A stretch of 25,165 bases of DNA, taken from contig JAHHSQ010000023.1 of the NCBI GenBank assembly GCA_020025135.1, forward strand, positions 1 to 25,165. The letters are read 5' to 3'. Each line of letters opens with the position of its first letter. Position 1 is the stretch's first letter. The notes under the pieces were generated by a model. It searched no databases and was not told the origin of the DNA. It saw only the letters and a list, made by a program, of their open reading frames with translations. This document shows, in pieces, positions 7,595-15,016 of this stretch. This DNA is from Pectinatus sp. (GTDB lineage: Bacteria > Bacillota > Negativicutes > Selenomonadales > Selenomonadaceae). The position numbers and the translations under genes are program-made.

Positions 7595-8454
7595 GCTAAT
7601 ACAACCCTATCTTTTCCTGCTAAATCTTTTCTAATTTCTATCCTCTGCCAATCATTATCTCTAGCTAATTTACTGACTGCTTCTCCCTGATTAGCACCTA
7701 TCTCGCAAGCCAAAAAACCAGTATCTTGCAAATAGATTTTTCCCTCTCCAAACAGTTTCCGATAAAAACTTAGGCCATCACCCTCATCCGTTAAAGCACA
7801 GCGTGGCTCATAAAGTCTCACTTCTGGCATGAGAGTGTCCCATTCCTTTTTGGCAATGTAAGGCGGATTAGAGAGAATAGCCGAAAATGACTTTTCTACC
7901 TTCTGCAGTGGACCCCAAAAATCGCCCTGCACAAACTTAGCTCTCTCGCTCACCTGTAAGTACTCCGCATTCTTTTTGGCTACCTGTATAGCTTGCGGAG
8001 AAATATCGACGCCTATTCCCCGCAATTTAGAACGTACATGAAGAAGGCTCAGTAAAACAGCACCACTTCCTACGCCCAAGTCGACTATTTTCCCTTCCCT
8101 TTCCTTCGGTAAATATTCCAAAGCTGTTTCCACCAATATTTCCGTATCGGGGCGAGGTACCAAAACATCATCATTCACGAAAAAAGGCAAACCATAAAAT
8201 TCTCGCTCTTGTAAGATTTGCGCTACCGGTTTGCGCTTAGCGCGCCAAGCCACCATCTCGTGAAAACGAGCCAATTCAGGTGGCTGTAACGGTTGGTCAA
8301 AATTCACATACAAATAGAGCCTATCTTTTTGCAAAAGATGGCCCAAGAGAACTTCAGCATCACGGCGTGGTTCTGGAACGCCTTTTTCCTGAAAGAATTT
8401 ATGGGTCCAACTCAAGATACTCCCTATCGTCCAAACTATCTTCTGTTTTTCCAT
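7579..8454 (-). CDS. prmC: Release factor glutamine N5-methyltransferase
   Basis: Methylates the glutamine of the GGQ motif in peptide release factors using S-adenosylmethionine. The 291-aa protein has an N-terminal helical domain and a Rossmann methyltransferase fold, with the SAM motif DLGVGSG (125-131) and the catalytic NPPY (196-199). VPRPDTEILVE before the SAM site is also diagnostic. It begins 1 nt after the stop of prfA, which encodes its substrate, and overlaps sua5 at its end, so the three are tightly coupled. Confidence 0.95.
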   Translation of the reverse strand: MEKQKIVWTIGSILSWTHKFFQEKGVPEPRRDAEVLLGHLLQKDRLYLYVNFDQPLQPPELARFHEMVAWRAKRKPVAQILQEREFYGLPFFVNDDVLVPRPDTEILVETALEYLPKEREGKIVDLGVGSGAVLLSLLHVRSKLRGIGVDISPQAIQVAKKNAEYLQVSERAKFVQGDFWGPLQKVEKSFSAILSNPPYIAKKEWDTLMPEVRLYEPRCALTDEGDGLSFYRKLFGEGKIYLQDTGFLACEIGANQGEAVSKLARDNDWQRIEIRKDLAGKDRVVLAWKQK

Positions 8455-8455
8455 C

Positions 8456-9523
8456 TTAAACCTTTTTCAACTCTTCTGTTTGTTGTGCCGTAATCAAAGC
8501 ATTAATAAATTCATCTAAATTGCCATCTAAAACATCATCTAATTTGTGCAATGTCATACCGATACGGTGGTCTGTCACACGTCCCTGCGGAAAATTATAG
8601 GTACGAATGCGCTCACTTCTGTCACCAGAACCAACTTGACTCTTACGGTCCGCAGCAATTTCATCGTGTTGAGTGCGCAAAGCCTCATCGTGAATTCTCG
8701 CCCGCAAAACGCGCATCGCTTTTTCCTTATTTTTAAACTGTGATTTTTCATCCTGACACTGCACTACTATACCAGTCGGAAAATGTGTAATACGAATCGC
8801 CGAATCAGTCTTATTTACATATTGACCACCAGCCCCACTGGCACGGTAGGTATCAATGCGTATATCGCTCGGCTTAATCTCTACTTCTACCTCTTCCACT
8901 TCCGGCAGCACCGCTACTGTAACCGCTGATGTGTGAATTCTTCCACTTGATTCTGTAGTAGGAACGCGTTGCACGCGATGCGTACCACTTTCATATTTCA
9001 AACGACTGTATGCTCCCTGTCCAGCAATGCAGAAAGAAATTTCCTTAAATCCACCTAATTCGGTAGCATTTGCATCCATAATTTCTGTTTTCCAACCATG
9101 TTTTTCAGCATAACGAGAATACATGCGGAATAAATCTCCCGCAAAAAGAGCTGCTTCTTCACCACCTACGCCACCGCGAATTTCCACGATGACATTTTTG
9201 TTGTCGTTAGGGTCTTTGGGCAAAAGTAAAATTGGCAATTCTAATTCTAACTGTTCTTTTTCAGTCTCTAATTTGCCTATTTCTGCATTAATCAAGGTAC
9301 GAAATTCGCTATCTTCTTCTTCCAACAACATTTCTTTATTGTCGTGTAATTCCTTATCAATTTGACGATAACGGCGATATTTTTCTACAATTTCTGTCAG
9401 GGCAGCATGTTCTTTATTATACTTCTGCCAACGCGACATATCAGCTAATACCTCTGGGTCGCTAATCAAATTTTCTAACTCCAGATACTTATTTTCCAAT
9501 GCAGCTAATTTTTCAATCATCAT
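8456..9523 (-). CDS. prfA: Peptide chain release factor 1
   Basis: Recognises UAA and UAG stop codons and triggers peptide release. The 355-aa protein holds the GGQ motif at residues 232-234 (SGAGGQYVNKTDSA), whose glutamine is the PrmC target. The stop-codon recognition loop reads VPTTESSGRIHTSA, with P-x-T at 188-190 as expected for RF1 rather than RF2. The N-terminal coiled-coil region covers about residues 1-100. GAGGTG precedes the start. It is adjacent to the DUF1385 gene and prmC. Confidence 0.96.
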   Translation of the reverse strand: MMIEKLAALENKYLELENLISDPEVLADMSRWQKYNKEHAALTEIVEKYRRYRQIDKELHDNKEMLLEEEDSEFRTLINAEIGKLETEKEQLELELPILLLPKDPNDNKNVIVEIRGGVGGEEAALFAGDLFRMYSRYAEKHGWKTEIMDANATELGGFKEISFCIAGQGAYSRLKYESGTHRVQRVPTTESSGRIHTSAVTVAVLPEVEEVEVEIKPSDIRIDTYRASGAGGQYVNKTDSAIRITHFPTGIVVQCQDEKSQFKNKEKAMRVLRARIHDEALRTQHDEIAADRKSQVGSGDRSERIRTYNFPQGRVTDHRIGMTLHKLDDVLDGNLDEFINALITAQQTEELKKV

Positions 9524-10387
9524 TCACACCTCAATTATCTTTTTATCCTCTATTACGGCCTGTAATGCTGCTATCGCCACTTCCAACATTTCATCATCCG
9601 GTTCCTGCGTCGTCAAACGCTGTAACCACAAACCGGGCCCGATAACCACTCGCCAAAAAGAATGTTGAGAATGAATAGATATTTGAATCAATTCATAAGA
9701 AATACCGGCCACAATTGGAAAAAGCAATATCCACGAAAAAAAGCGATATAACAAATTAGACCAACCCAAAAAGGCAAAAACAACAATACTGACCAACATC
9801 ACCACTAGTAAAAAAGAAGTACCACAGCGCGGATGAAAACGAGAAAAAGGCCTGACATTTTCCGGCAAAAGTTCCACGCCCGCCTCGTAGGCGAAAATTG
9901 TCTTATGCTCCGCACCATGGTATTGAAAAACCCTTCTTATCTCATGGCAACGAGAAATGCCATATACGTAACACAAAAAAATGGCCAGGCGAATACTTCC
10001 CTCTAAGACATTCTTGAGCCAAACTGCTTGGACGCCACACAAGACGACTATAACAGTAGGCAAAATAAAAAACACCCCCATGACAAAGAGCATGGCCAAT
10101 AGACCTGCTCCCAACAGTTCCCATTTATCGGTTTTTTCTTCCTTTTCCTCTGCAATATACGAAGAATAAGCAAGAGCATTCACGCCTGCCGAAAGGCTGT
10201 CTAACAAAACGACAACACCGCGAATAAACGGTTTTTTTCGCCAAGAACTGGTCGCATAAGGTGTATTCATCTTCTTGGAAAGAATTATTTCTCCTGAAGG
10301 ACTGCGCACAGCGGTAGCGGTAACAGACTCACTGCGCATCATAACTCCCTCAATGATGGCCTGACCACCGACAGTAATCCTTTCCAT
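9524..10387 (-). CDS. DUF1385 family membrane protein (YqhQ-like)
   Basis: A 287-aa protein beginning with the family signature TVGGQAIIEGVMMRS, with four to five predicted membrane segments in roughly residues 75-235. The central segment has YHGAEHKTIFAYEAG and RFHPRCGTSFLL, histidine- and cysteine-containing motifs conserved in DUF1385 and suggestive of metal binding. No biochemical function is established. The stop is directly followed by prfA, and rpmE lies just upstream; this rpmE-DUF1385-prfA order recurs in Firmicutes. It is probably a housekeeping membrane protein. Confidence 0.85.
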   Translation of the reverse strand: MERITVGGQAIIEGVMMRSESVTATAVRSPSGEIILSKKMNTPYATSSWRKKPFIRGVVVLLDSLSAGVNALAYSSYIAEEKEEKTDKWELLGAGLLAMLFVMGVFFILPTVIVVLCGVQAVWLKNVLEGSIRLAIFLCYVYGISRCHEIRRVFQYHGAEHKTIFAYEAGVELLPENVRPFSRFHPRCGTSFLLVVMLVSIVVFAFLGWSNLLYRFFSWILLFPIVAGISYELIQISIHSQHSFWRVVIGPGLWLQRLTTQEPDDEMLEVAIAALQAVIEDKKIIEV

Positions 10388-10411
10388 ATCTTAACCCCAT
10401 ATATAAATGAA

Positions 10412-10431
10412 GCAGAGCATTTCTGCTCTGC
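10412..10431 (-). terminator. GAAA-capped hairpin downstream of rpmE
   Basis: GCAGAGCA and TGCTCTGC form a perfect 8-bp stem with a GAAA loop between rpmE and the DUF1385 gene. The tail TTCATTTATA is a weak T-run, so partial termination is likely. That would set a high ratio of ribosomal protein message to the downstream genes. Confidence 0.5.
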
Positions 10432-10441
10432 CTTGAACTAA

Positions 10442-10642
10442 TTATTTCTTACCATAACGTTTATTGAATTTTTCAATTCTGCCACCGACAGCAGATTCAC
10501 GCTGACGACCTGTATAGAACGGATGGCACTTGGAACAAACGTCAACTCTTAATTCTTCTTTTACGGAACCAGTTTTAAAAGTATTGCCACAGCCACAAAC
10601 AACAGTAGCTTCTTTATATTCTGGATGTATACCTTTTTTCAA
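10442..10642 (-). CDS. rpmE: 50S ribosomal protein L31 (zinc-binding form)
   Basis: A 66-aa large-subunit protein. It carries the four zinc ligands of the C+ type of L31: C16 and C18 (VVCGCGN), C36 and C39 (VCSKCHPFYTG). The start is TTG at 10642: GAGGTG lies 7 nt before it, and the only nearby ATG is in another frame. The gene has a strong promoter immediately upstream and is first in the DUF1385-prfA-prmC-sua5 cluster. Confidence 0.95.
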   Translation of the reverse strand: MKKGIHPEYKEATVVCGCGNTFKTGSVKEELRVDVCSKCHPFYTGRQRESAVGGRIEKFNKRYGKK

Positions 10643-10678
10643 CCATTACACCTCTTTCTTCTAAACTATCATCTTCAG

Positions 10679-10707
10679 ATTATAACACATCATTTTTGAG
10701 CTGGCAA
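10679..10707 (-). promoter_or_regulatory. Sigma-A-type promoter of rpmE
   Basis: On the minus strand TTGCCA (-35, 10702-10707) and TATAAT (-10, 10679-10684) are 17 nt apart, near consensus. The start of transcription would fall about 30 nt before the rpmE start codon. It separates this operon from the mmd genes. Confidence 0.75.
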
Positions 10708-10794
10708 CAAGATATTCCGGATTTCTTTCTCCCCAAAACTATCCTGTTTCCAGCTCTAAGACGAATTACCCTTCGTATATAAAAAACAAAACTA

Positions 10795-11277
10795 TTAGCC
10801 GATAACCAACATCTGTTCTTTTACTTTGACATTCTGACCAGCTTCTACATTGATAGACTGAACCACACCAGCAGTCTGAGCGGTAATTTCATTCTGCATC
10901 TTCATTGCTTCCAAAACTAACAACAAGTCGCCTTCTGAAACCACATCACCGACATTGACAACTACTTTTACAATTTTGCCTGGCATTGGAGCTAATACTG
11001 GTTTTCCGGTAACTGCTCCAGCTGGAGCAGCTGCTGGCTTTTCTTCAACTTTAGCATTTAATTTTTCTTCTGCCATACTTCTAGTAGCAGCTTTAACCGT
11101 TTCTTTACTCATCTGAACATTATTCTTAATTTCTTGTCGAGATTGAATACGACGCTTTGGCACTTCAGCCACTGGAGTAATTTCCTGTACTACTGGTTTT
11201 GCACAGTGAGAACATCCTACAGTTTCTACCTTTACTTCATAAGTTGTACCGTTGACCGTAACATTGTATTTTTTCAT
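10795..11277 (-). CDS. mmdC: Biotin carboxyl carrier subunit of methylmalonyl-CoA decarboxylase (gamma)
   Basis: Carries carbon dioxide on biotin between the alpha carboxyltransferase and the membrane beta subunit of a sodium-pumping decarboxylase. The 160-aa protein has a short N-terminal part, an Ala/Pro/Glu linker (about 30-92) and a biotinyl domain with EAMKMQNE; the biotin lysine is K126. A Cys-x-x-Cys pair (C22, C25 in GCSHC) in the N-terminal part is unusual. GGGAG precedes the ATG. Alpha-subunit context favours methylmalonyl-CoA, but oxaloacetate and glutaconyl-CoA decarboxylases have very similar carriers. Confidence 0.85.
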   Translation of the reverse strand: MKKYNVTVNGTTYEVKVETVGCSHCAKPVVQEITPVAEVPKRRIQSRQEIKNNVQMSKETVKAATRSMAEEKLNAKVEEKPAAAPAGAVTGKPVLAPMPGKIVKVVVNVGDVVSEGDLLLVLEAMKMQNEITAQTAGVVQSINVEAGQNVKVKEQMLVIG

Positions 11278-11297
11278 TTTCTTCTCCCTTTATCTTT

Positions 11298-11444
11298 TTA
11301 TACGCCAGCCTGACGTCCTGCCATTACCCACGCATCACTGCGCTTAATTTCTACGGCTTTGACTGTCTTTTCTGCTTCGGCAGCCATAATAGCCGCCGTA
11401 ATGACGGCGACCAATTCTTCCTGCTTTATTTTATCTTTATTCAT
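11298..11444 (-). CDS. mmdE: Methylmalonyl-CoA decarboxylase epsilon-like small subunit
   Basis: A 48-codon frame starting MNKDKIKQEELVAVITAAIM and ending WVMAGRQAGV. Its helix with AVITAAI and the closing W-x-x-AGR motif resemble the C-terminal part of the delta/OadG-like subunit and the 55-aa epsilon subunit described from Veillonella parvula. GGGGG lies 5 nt before the ATG; an ATG one codon earlier is also possible. It has no membrane segment, so it cannot anchor the complex by itself. It sits 12 nt after mmdA and 20 nt before mmdC, so co-transcription is almost certain. In Veillonella the epsilon subunit is reported to stabilise the complex. Confidence 0.75.
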   Translation of the reverse strand: MNKDKIKQEELVAVITAAIMAAEAEKTVKAVEIKRSDAWVMAGRQAGV

Positions 11445-11456
11445 CATATCCCCCTC

Positions 11457-12986
11457 TTATAGTGGCACATTGCCATGTTTCTTCGCGGGACGACCTTTTC
11501 GCTTGTTGGCGAGCATATTCAAAGCGGTGATAATTCTCGGTCTAGTTTCGGAAGGTTCAATTACCATATCGACGTAACCTTCTGAGGCAGCTTTATATGG
11601 AGTAGCAAATTCTTCAATATATTCTTGTGTTTTAGCATCTTTGTCTGGGTCTTTACGGAAAATGATATTGGCAGCACCAGCGGCTCCCATAACAGCAATT
11701 TCCGCTGTTGGCCAAGCCATCACCTGATCGGCACCTAACTCACGACAACACATTGCAATATATGCACCACCATAGGCTTTGCGCAAAATCAAAGTTATTT
11801 TCGGCACTGTCGCTTCACAATAAGCATACAGCATCTTCGCCCCATGTCTAATAATACCGCCTAATTCTTGATTCGTGCCTGGCAAAAATCCTGGAACATC
11901 TACCAAATTTACTAGCGGTATATTAAAAGCATCACAGAAACGAATAAATCTCCCTGCCTTATCAGAAGCATTAATATCTAAACAGCCAGCCAATTCTTTC
12001 GGCTGGTTGGCAATAATACCGACCGTTCTGCCAGCAAAACGAGCAAAACAGGTGATAATATTGCGAGCATAGAATTTCTGAGATTCATAGAATTCACCGT
12101 CATCAACTAATAAGCGAATAACTTCCTTCATGTCATAAGGAACACTCGGATTATCTGGAATGATGGTATTTAAGCGCTCTTCAATACGCGAGGGGTCATC
12201 CTCAGTAGGAACGAAAGGGGCATCTTCCATGTTGTTGCTAGGTAGAAAACTAAGCAAATATTTAATCTGCTCAATACAATCGCGTTCATCTTCGGCGGCA
12301 AAATGAGCTACGCCGGATTGAATATTATGGGTCATAGCGCCACCCAATTCTTCAAAGGTAACTTCTTCTGCCGTAACCGACTTAATAACTGCCGGTCCAG
12401 TGATAAACATGTGACTGCTCTGTTTTACCATGTAGATAAAATCAGTGAGGGCCGGAGAATAGACCGCACCACCAGCACAAGGTCCCATAATAACTGAAAT
12501 TTGCGGGATAATACCGGAGGCTTTGGTATTGCGATAGAAAATACCACCATAGCCACTCAGTGCATTGACCCCTTCTTGAATTCTCGCACCACCAGAATCA
12601 TTAATACCGATTAGAGGCGCGCCCATCTTCAAGGCCATATCCTGCACTTTCCAAATCTTTTTGGCGTGCATTTCCCCCAAAGAACCGCCTTCAACGGTAA
12701 AATCTTCGGCAAAGGCGTATACCAATCTGCCATCGACAGTACCATAGCCGGTCACGATACCATCTGCTGGTATTTCTTTTTTATCCTGACCGAAATTAGT
12801 GCAATGATGTTTGACGAAAAGATCAAGTTCTACAAAGGTGCCTTCATCAAAGAGTAAGTCAAGACGTTCGCGGGCCGTAAATTTGCCTTTTTCATGTTGC
12901 TTAGCAATGCGTTTTGCTCCGCCGCCCTGCATGATATGTTCTTTTTTAGCATTCATCTGTGCAATGCGTTCTTTTACAGTGGCCAT
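11457..12986 (-). CDS. mmdA: Methylmalonyl-CoA decarboxylase alpha subunit (carboxyltransferase)
   Basis: Transfers the carboxyl group of methylmalonyl-CoA to biotin on MmdC, releasing propionyl-CoA. At 509 aa it has the length of known MmdA proteins. The two crotonase-like carboxyltransferase halves are clear: INDSGGARIQEGVNALSGYG and GPCAGGAVYSPAL in the first, DVPGFLPGTNQE and AYGGAYIAMC in the second. The start follows GAGGAAAAT. Propionyl-CoA carboxylase beta chains are close relatives, but the linked small subunit and carrier, without a biotin carboxylase, favour the decarboxylase. The 107 nt upstream hold a possible extended -10 (TGATAGAAT), so it may have its own promoter. Confidence 0.88.
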   Translation of the reverse strand: MATVKERIAQMNAKKEHIMQGGGAKRIAKQHEKGKFTARERLDLLFDEGTFVELDLFVKHHCTNFGQDKKEIPADGIVTGYGTVDGRLVYAFAEDFTVEGGSLGEMHAKKIWKVQDMALKMGAPLIGINDSGGARIQEGVNALSGYGGIFYRNTKASGIIPQISVIMGPCAGGAVYSPALTDFIYMVKQSSHMFITGPAVIKSVTAEEVTFEELGGAMTHNIQSGVAHFAAEDERDCIEQIKYLLSFLPSNNMEDAPFVPTEDDPSRIEERLNTIIPDNPSVPYDMKEVIRLLVDDGEFYESQKFYARNIITCFARFAGRTVGIIANQPKELAGCLDINASDKAGRFIRFCDAFNIPLVNLVDVPGFLPGTNQELGGIIRHGAKMLYAYCEATVPKITLILRKAYGGAYIAMCCRELGADQVMAWPTAEIAVMGAAGAANIIFRKDPDKDAKTQEYIEEFATPYKAASEGYVDMVIEPSETRPRIITALNMLANKRKGRPAKKHGNVPL

Positions 12987-13093
12987 ATTTTCCTCTTTTC
13001 TTTTTTCAGATTATCAGCATATTGATAGAAATTATCTTTTTGACATCCTTATATCGACAATATTCTATCATATTTTGCCAATGTTGAGTATTA

Positions 13094-14599
13094 TTATTTT
13101 AACATCGTACCTGTTTTTACATAGCGAGTATGCCAAGAAAAGGCTTCCTCTAAGAGATGCGGTGTCTGCGCGTGCGCAGTTTCCCTATCAGCTCGTTCAA
13201 AATATTCTCTCAGCTCCGCACGATAATCAGGATGAGAACATTTTTCAATAATCTCTTTAGCTCTTTCTTTCGGAGAAAGACCACGCAAATCAGCTAATCC
13301 CTGTTCAGTAACGATGATGTCGACGTCGTGCTCCGTATGGTCTACATGCGAGCAGAATGGTACGACACAAGAAATTTGACCATCTTTCGCAGTAGAAGCC
13401 GTACAGAAAATGGTAAGATAAGCGTTTCTCGCAAAATCACCAGAGCCACCAATACCATTCATCATCTTAGTCCCCATGATATGCGTGGAATTAACATTGC
13501 CATAGATATCACATTCTATGGCCGTATTCATAGCAATGACTCCTAAGCGACGAATAACTTCTGGGCTATTGGAAATTTCTTGCGGGCGCAAGACGATGTG
13601 TTTTCTGTATTCCTTAATATTTTTATAAAATCTTTTTAATCCTTCTGGGGATGGGGTAAATCCAGTTCCAGAGACAACTGTCAATTTGCCGGCATCGATG
13701 AGGTCAAACATCCCATCTTGGATGACTTCTGTATAAACAGATAAATCTTTCAAATCAGATTCGACAAAACCATGTACCACGGCATTTGCCACACTGCCTA
13801 CACCGGACTGAATCGGCAATAGATTTTTAGGCATCCTGCCTGCCGCTTTTTCTACTTCCAAGAAATCGATGATGTGCGCGGACATTTTACGCGCGTTATC
13901 ATCTATTGGCGTAAAGGAACGCGTATTGTCCATCACATTGCTCGGCACTATGTATTTAATTTTTTGCGGGTCACAGGGAATATACGGTGTTCCTATGCGG
14001 TCCCCTGGGCGAATAATCGGTATCGGCAATCTATTGGGTGGGTCTAATGGCACATAAATGTCGTGCATTCCTTCCAATTCTTCTGGTTGCGATACATTCA
14101 ATTCAATAATAACGACATCGGCTTGTTGTACATAAGAAGCGGCATTGCCGACAGCTGTTGTCGGAATGATATTTCCCTCTTCTGTAATCGCACAGGCTTC
14201 GATAATAGCCACATCAAGGCCCCGCTTCATAAATCCATAGCGCAAATACTGAGCACATTCACTCAAATGCATATCAGTGTACTTAATATCCCCACTATTG
14301 ATAAATTTACGCATCACTCGACTGGTTTGGTAAGGAGCTCGTCTTTCAATACCATGCGCCAAAGCCAAAACATCATCTTGTTCTGGACCAGTAGAAGCGC
14401 CAGTAAAGAGATTGATACGGAACGGTTCTTTCTCCATGCGTTTAGCCAGTGCTGTAGTAACAACTTTGGCATAACCAGACGGAGTAAATCCACTGGTACC
14501 AATGTTCATACCTGGTTTAATATAAGCTGCTGCTTCTTCGGCAGTAACTATTCTATCGTGTAATTTCTTATTACGAATTCGGTCTACAATATCTATCAT
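13094..14599 (-). CDS. Succinate-type CoA-transferase (acetyl-CoA hydrolase/transferase family)
   Basis: A 501-aa member of the Cat1/AarC/ScpC family. The catalytic glutamate is E291 in VYTEVIQDG, the first glycine-rich loop is QSGVGSVANAV (264-274) and GGSGDF (384-389) binds CoA. Family members move CoA between propionyl-CoA or acetyl-CoA and succinate. Placed upstream of the methylmalonyl-CoA decarboxylase genes, the natural job is propionyl-CoA:succinate CoA-transfer, closing a succinate-to-propionate cycle; the exact acyl donor is inferred. The ATG at 14599 is chosen over the TTG at 14602 because GAGGG lies 6 nt before it. A promoter lies upstream, at the edge of an IStron remnant. Confidence 0.88.
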   Translation of the reverse strand: MIDIVDRIRNKKLHDRIVTAEEAAAYIKPGMNIGTSGFTPSGYAKVVTTALAKRMEKEPFRINLFTGASTGPEQDDVLALAHGIERRAPYQTSRVMRKFINSGDIKYTDMHLSECAQYLRYGFMKRGLDVAIIEACAITEEGNIIPTTAVGNAASYVQQADVVIIELNVSQPEELEGMHDIYVPLDPPNRLPIPIIRPGDRIGTPYIPCDPQKIKYIVPSNVMDNTRSFTPIDDNARKMSAHIIDFLEVEKAAGRMPKNLLPIQSGVGSVANAVVHGFVESDLKDLSVYTEVIQDGMFDLIDAGKLTVVSGTGFTPSPEGLKRFYKNIKEYRKHIVLRPQEISNSPEVIRRLGVIAMNTAIECDIYGNVNSTHIMGTKMMNGIGGSGDFARNAYLTIFCTASTAKDGQISCVVPFCSHVDHTEHDVDIIVTEQGLADLRGLSPKERAKEIIEKCSHPDYRAELREYFERADRETAHAQTPHLLEEAFSWHTRYVKTGTMLK

Positions 14600-14662
14600 C
14601 AATATCCCTCTTTTTTATTTTTATTTTTAAACTGGTTTTTCATCACTCACTTTCTGTTAGAG

Positions 14663-14692
14663 ATTATATCATAATTTTGACAATTTGGATAA
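14663..14692 (-). promoter_or_regulatory. Extended -10 promoter for the CoA-transferase gene
   Basis: TGATATAAT on the minus strand is an extended -10, with TTATCC 18 nt upstream as a weak -35. The -35 lies only about 15 nt past the terminal hairpin of the transposon remnant, so the element or its edge may supply part of the promoter. Confidence 0.55.
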
Positions 14693-14704
14693 TTTAACTT
14701 AGCC

Positions 14705-14965
14705 TCCCACGACTAAAGTTGAATAAAGTCACGTGGTTCCTAGTGACAGTTCTTTATTAAGACCTCATTTCCTAAGCTATCCCCGTAGTTTCATTCTTTG
14801 TCATAAAAATTGAGATTGTCGTTCACATAGGAACGCTACTTTATATGCAGTTCTCTTATGAACCTCTCATGCTTTCACATGAGCATATACTATATTTTAT
14901 CCTTCAGCTTTACCTCCAAGGCCTCATCCCCTTCCGCGGCCAATTTCTTGCCACATACTCCCCTT
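14705..14965 (-). mobile_element. Degenerate IStron remnant: 3' half of a group I intron plus IS605-like right end
   Basis: This fills the gap between the O-antigen-ligase terminator and the CoA-transferase promoter. In minus direction, 14965-14818 matches the 3' half of the introns in sua5 and licC: GGAGTA, then GGATAAAATATAG (P7 3' strand, one base off), a GAAA-capped hairpin (14866-14883), GTTC...GAAC, and a helix GCATA/TATGT before GTGAACGAC. The intron 5' half, including the P7 partner, is missing, so it cannot splice. After it come a TnpB-like scrap and a hairpin (14707-14736, CCACG/CGTGG) like an IS200/IS605 right end. The order intron, then transposase, then right-end hairpin is that of an IStron. 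Confidence 0.65.
14740..14787 (-). pseudogene. Possible TnpB C-terminal fragment
   Basis: Fifteen codons and a TAG read YGDSLGNEVLIKNCH. The GDS motif near the end is like the C-terminal zinc-ribbon end of IS605-type TnpB proteins, and the frame stops about 4 nt before the right-end hairpin, as in such elements. A stop codon directly precedes the fragment. The match rests on a short motif and on position, so it is tentative. Confidence 0.4.
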
Positions 14966-14973
14966 CTAAAATC

Positions 14974-15016
14974 AAAAAAGAAGAGAAGACCACCTATAAA
15001 GTGGCCTTCTCTTCTT
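14974..15016 (-). terminator. Strong terminator of the valS-folC-O-antigen-ligase operon
   Basis: AAGAAGAGAAG pairs exactly with CTTCTCTTCTT, extended by CCAC/GTGG and wobble pairs to about 16 bp, followed by six Ts on the minus strand. The left arm overlaps the last codons and stop of the O-antigen ligase gene. It insulates the operon from the element remnant downstream. Confidence 0.9.
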
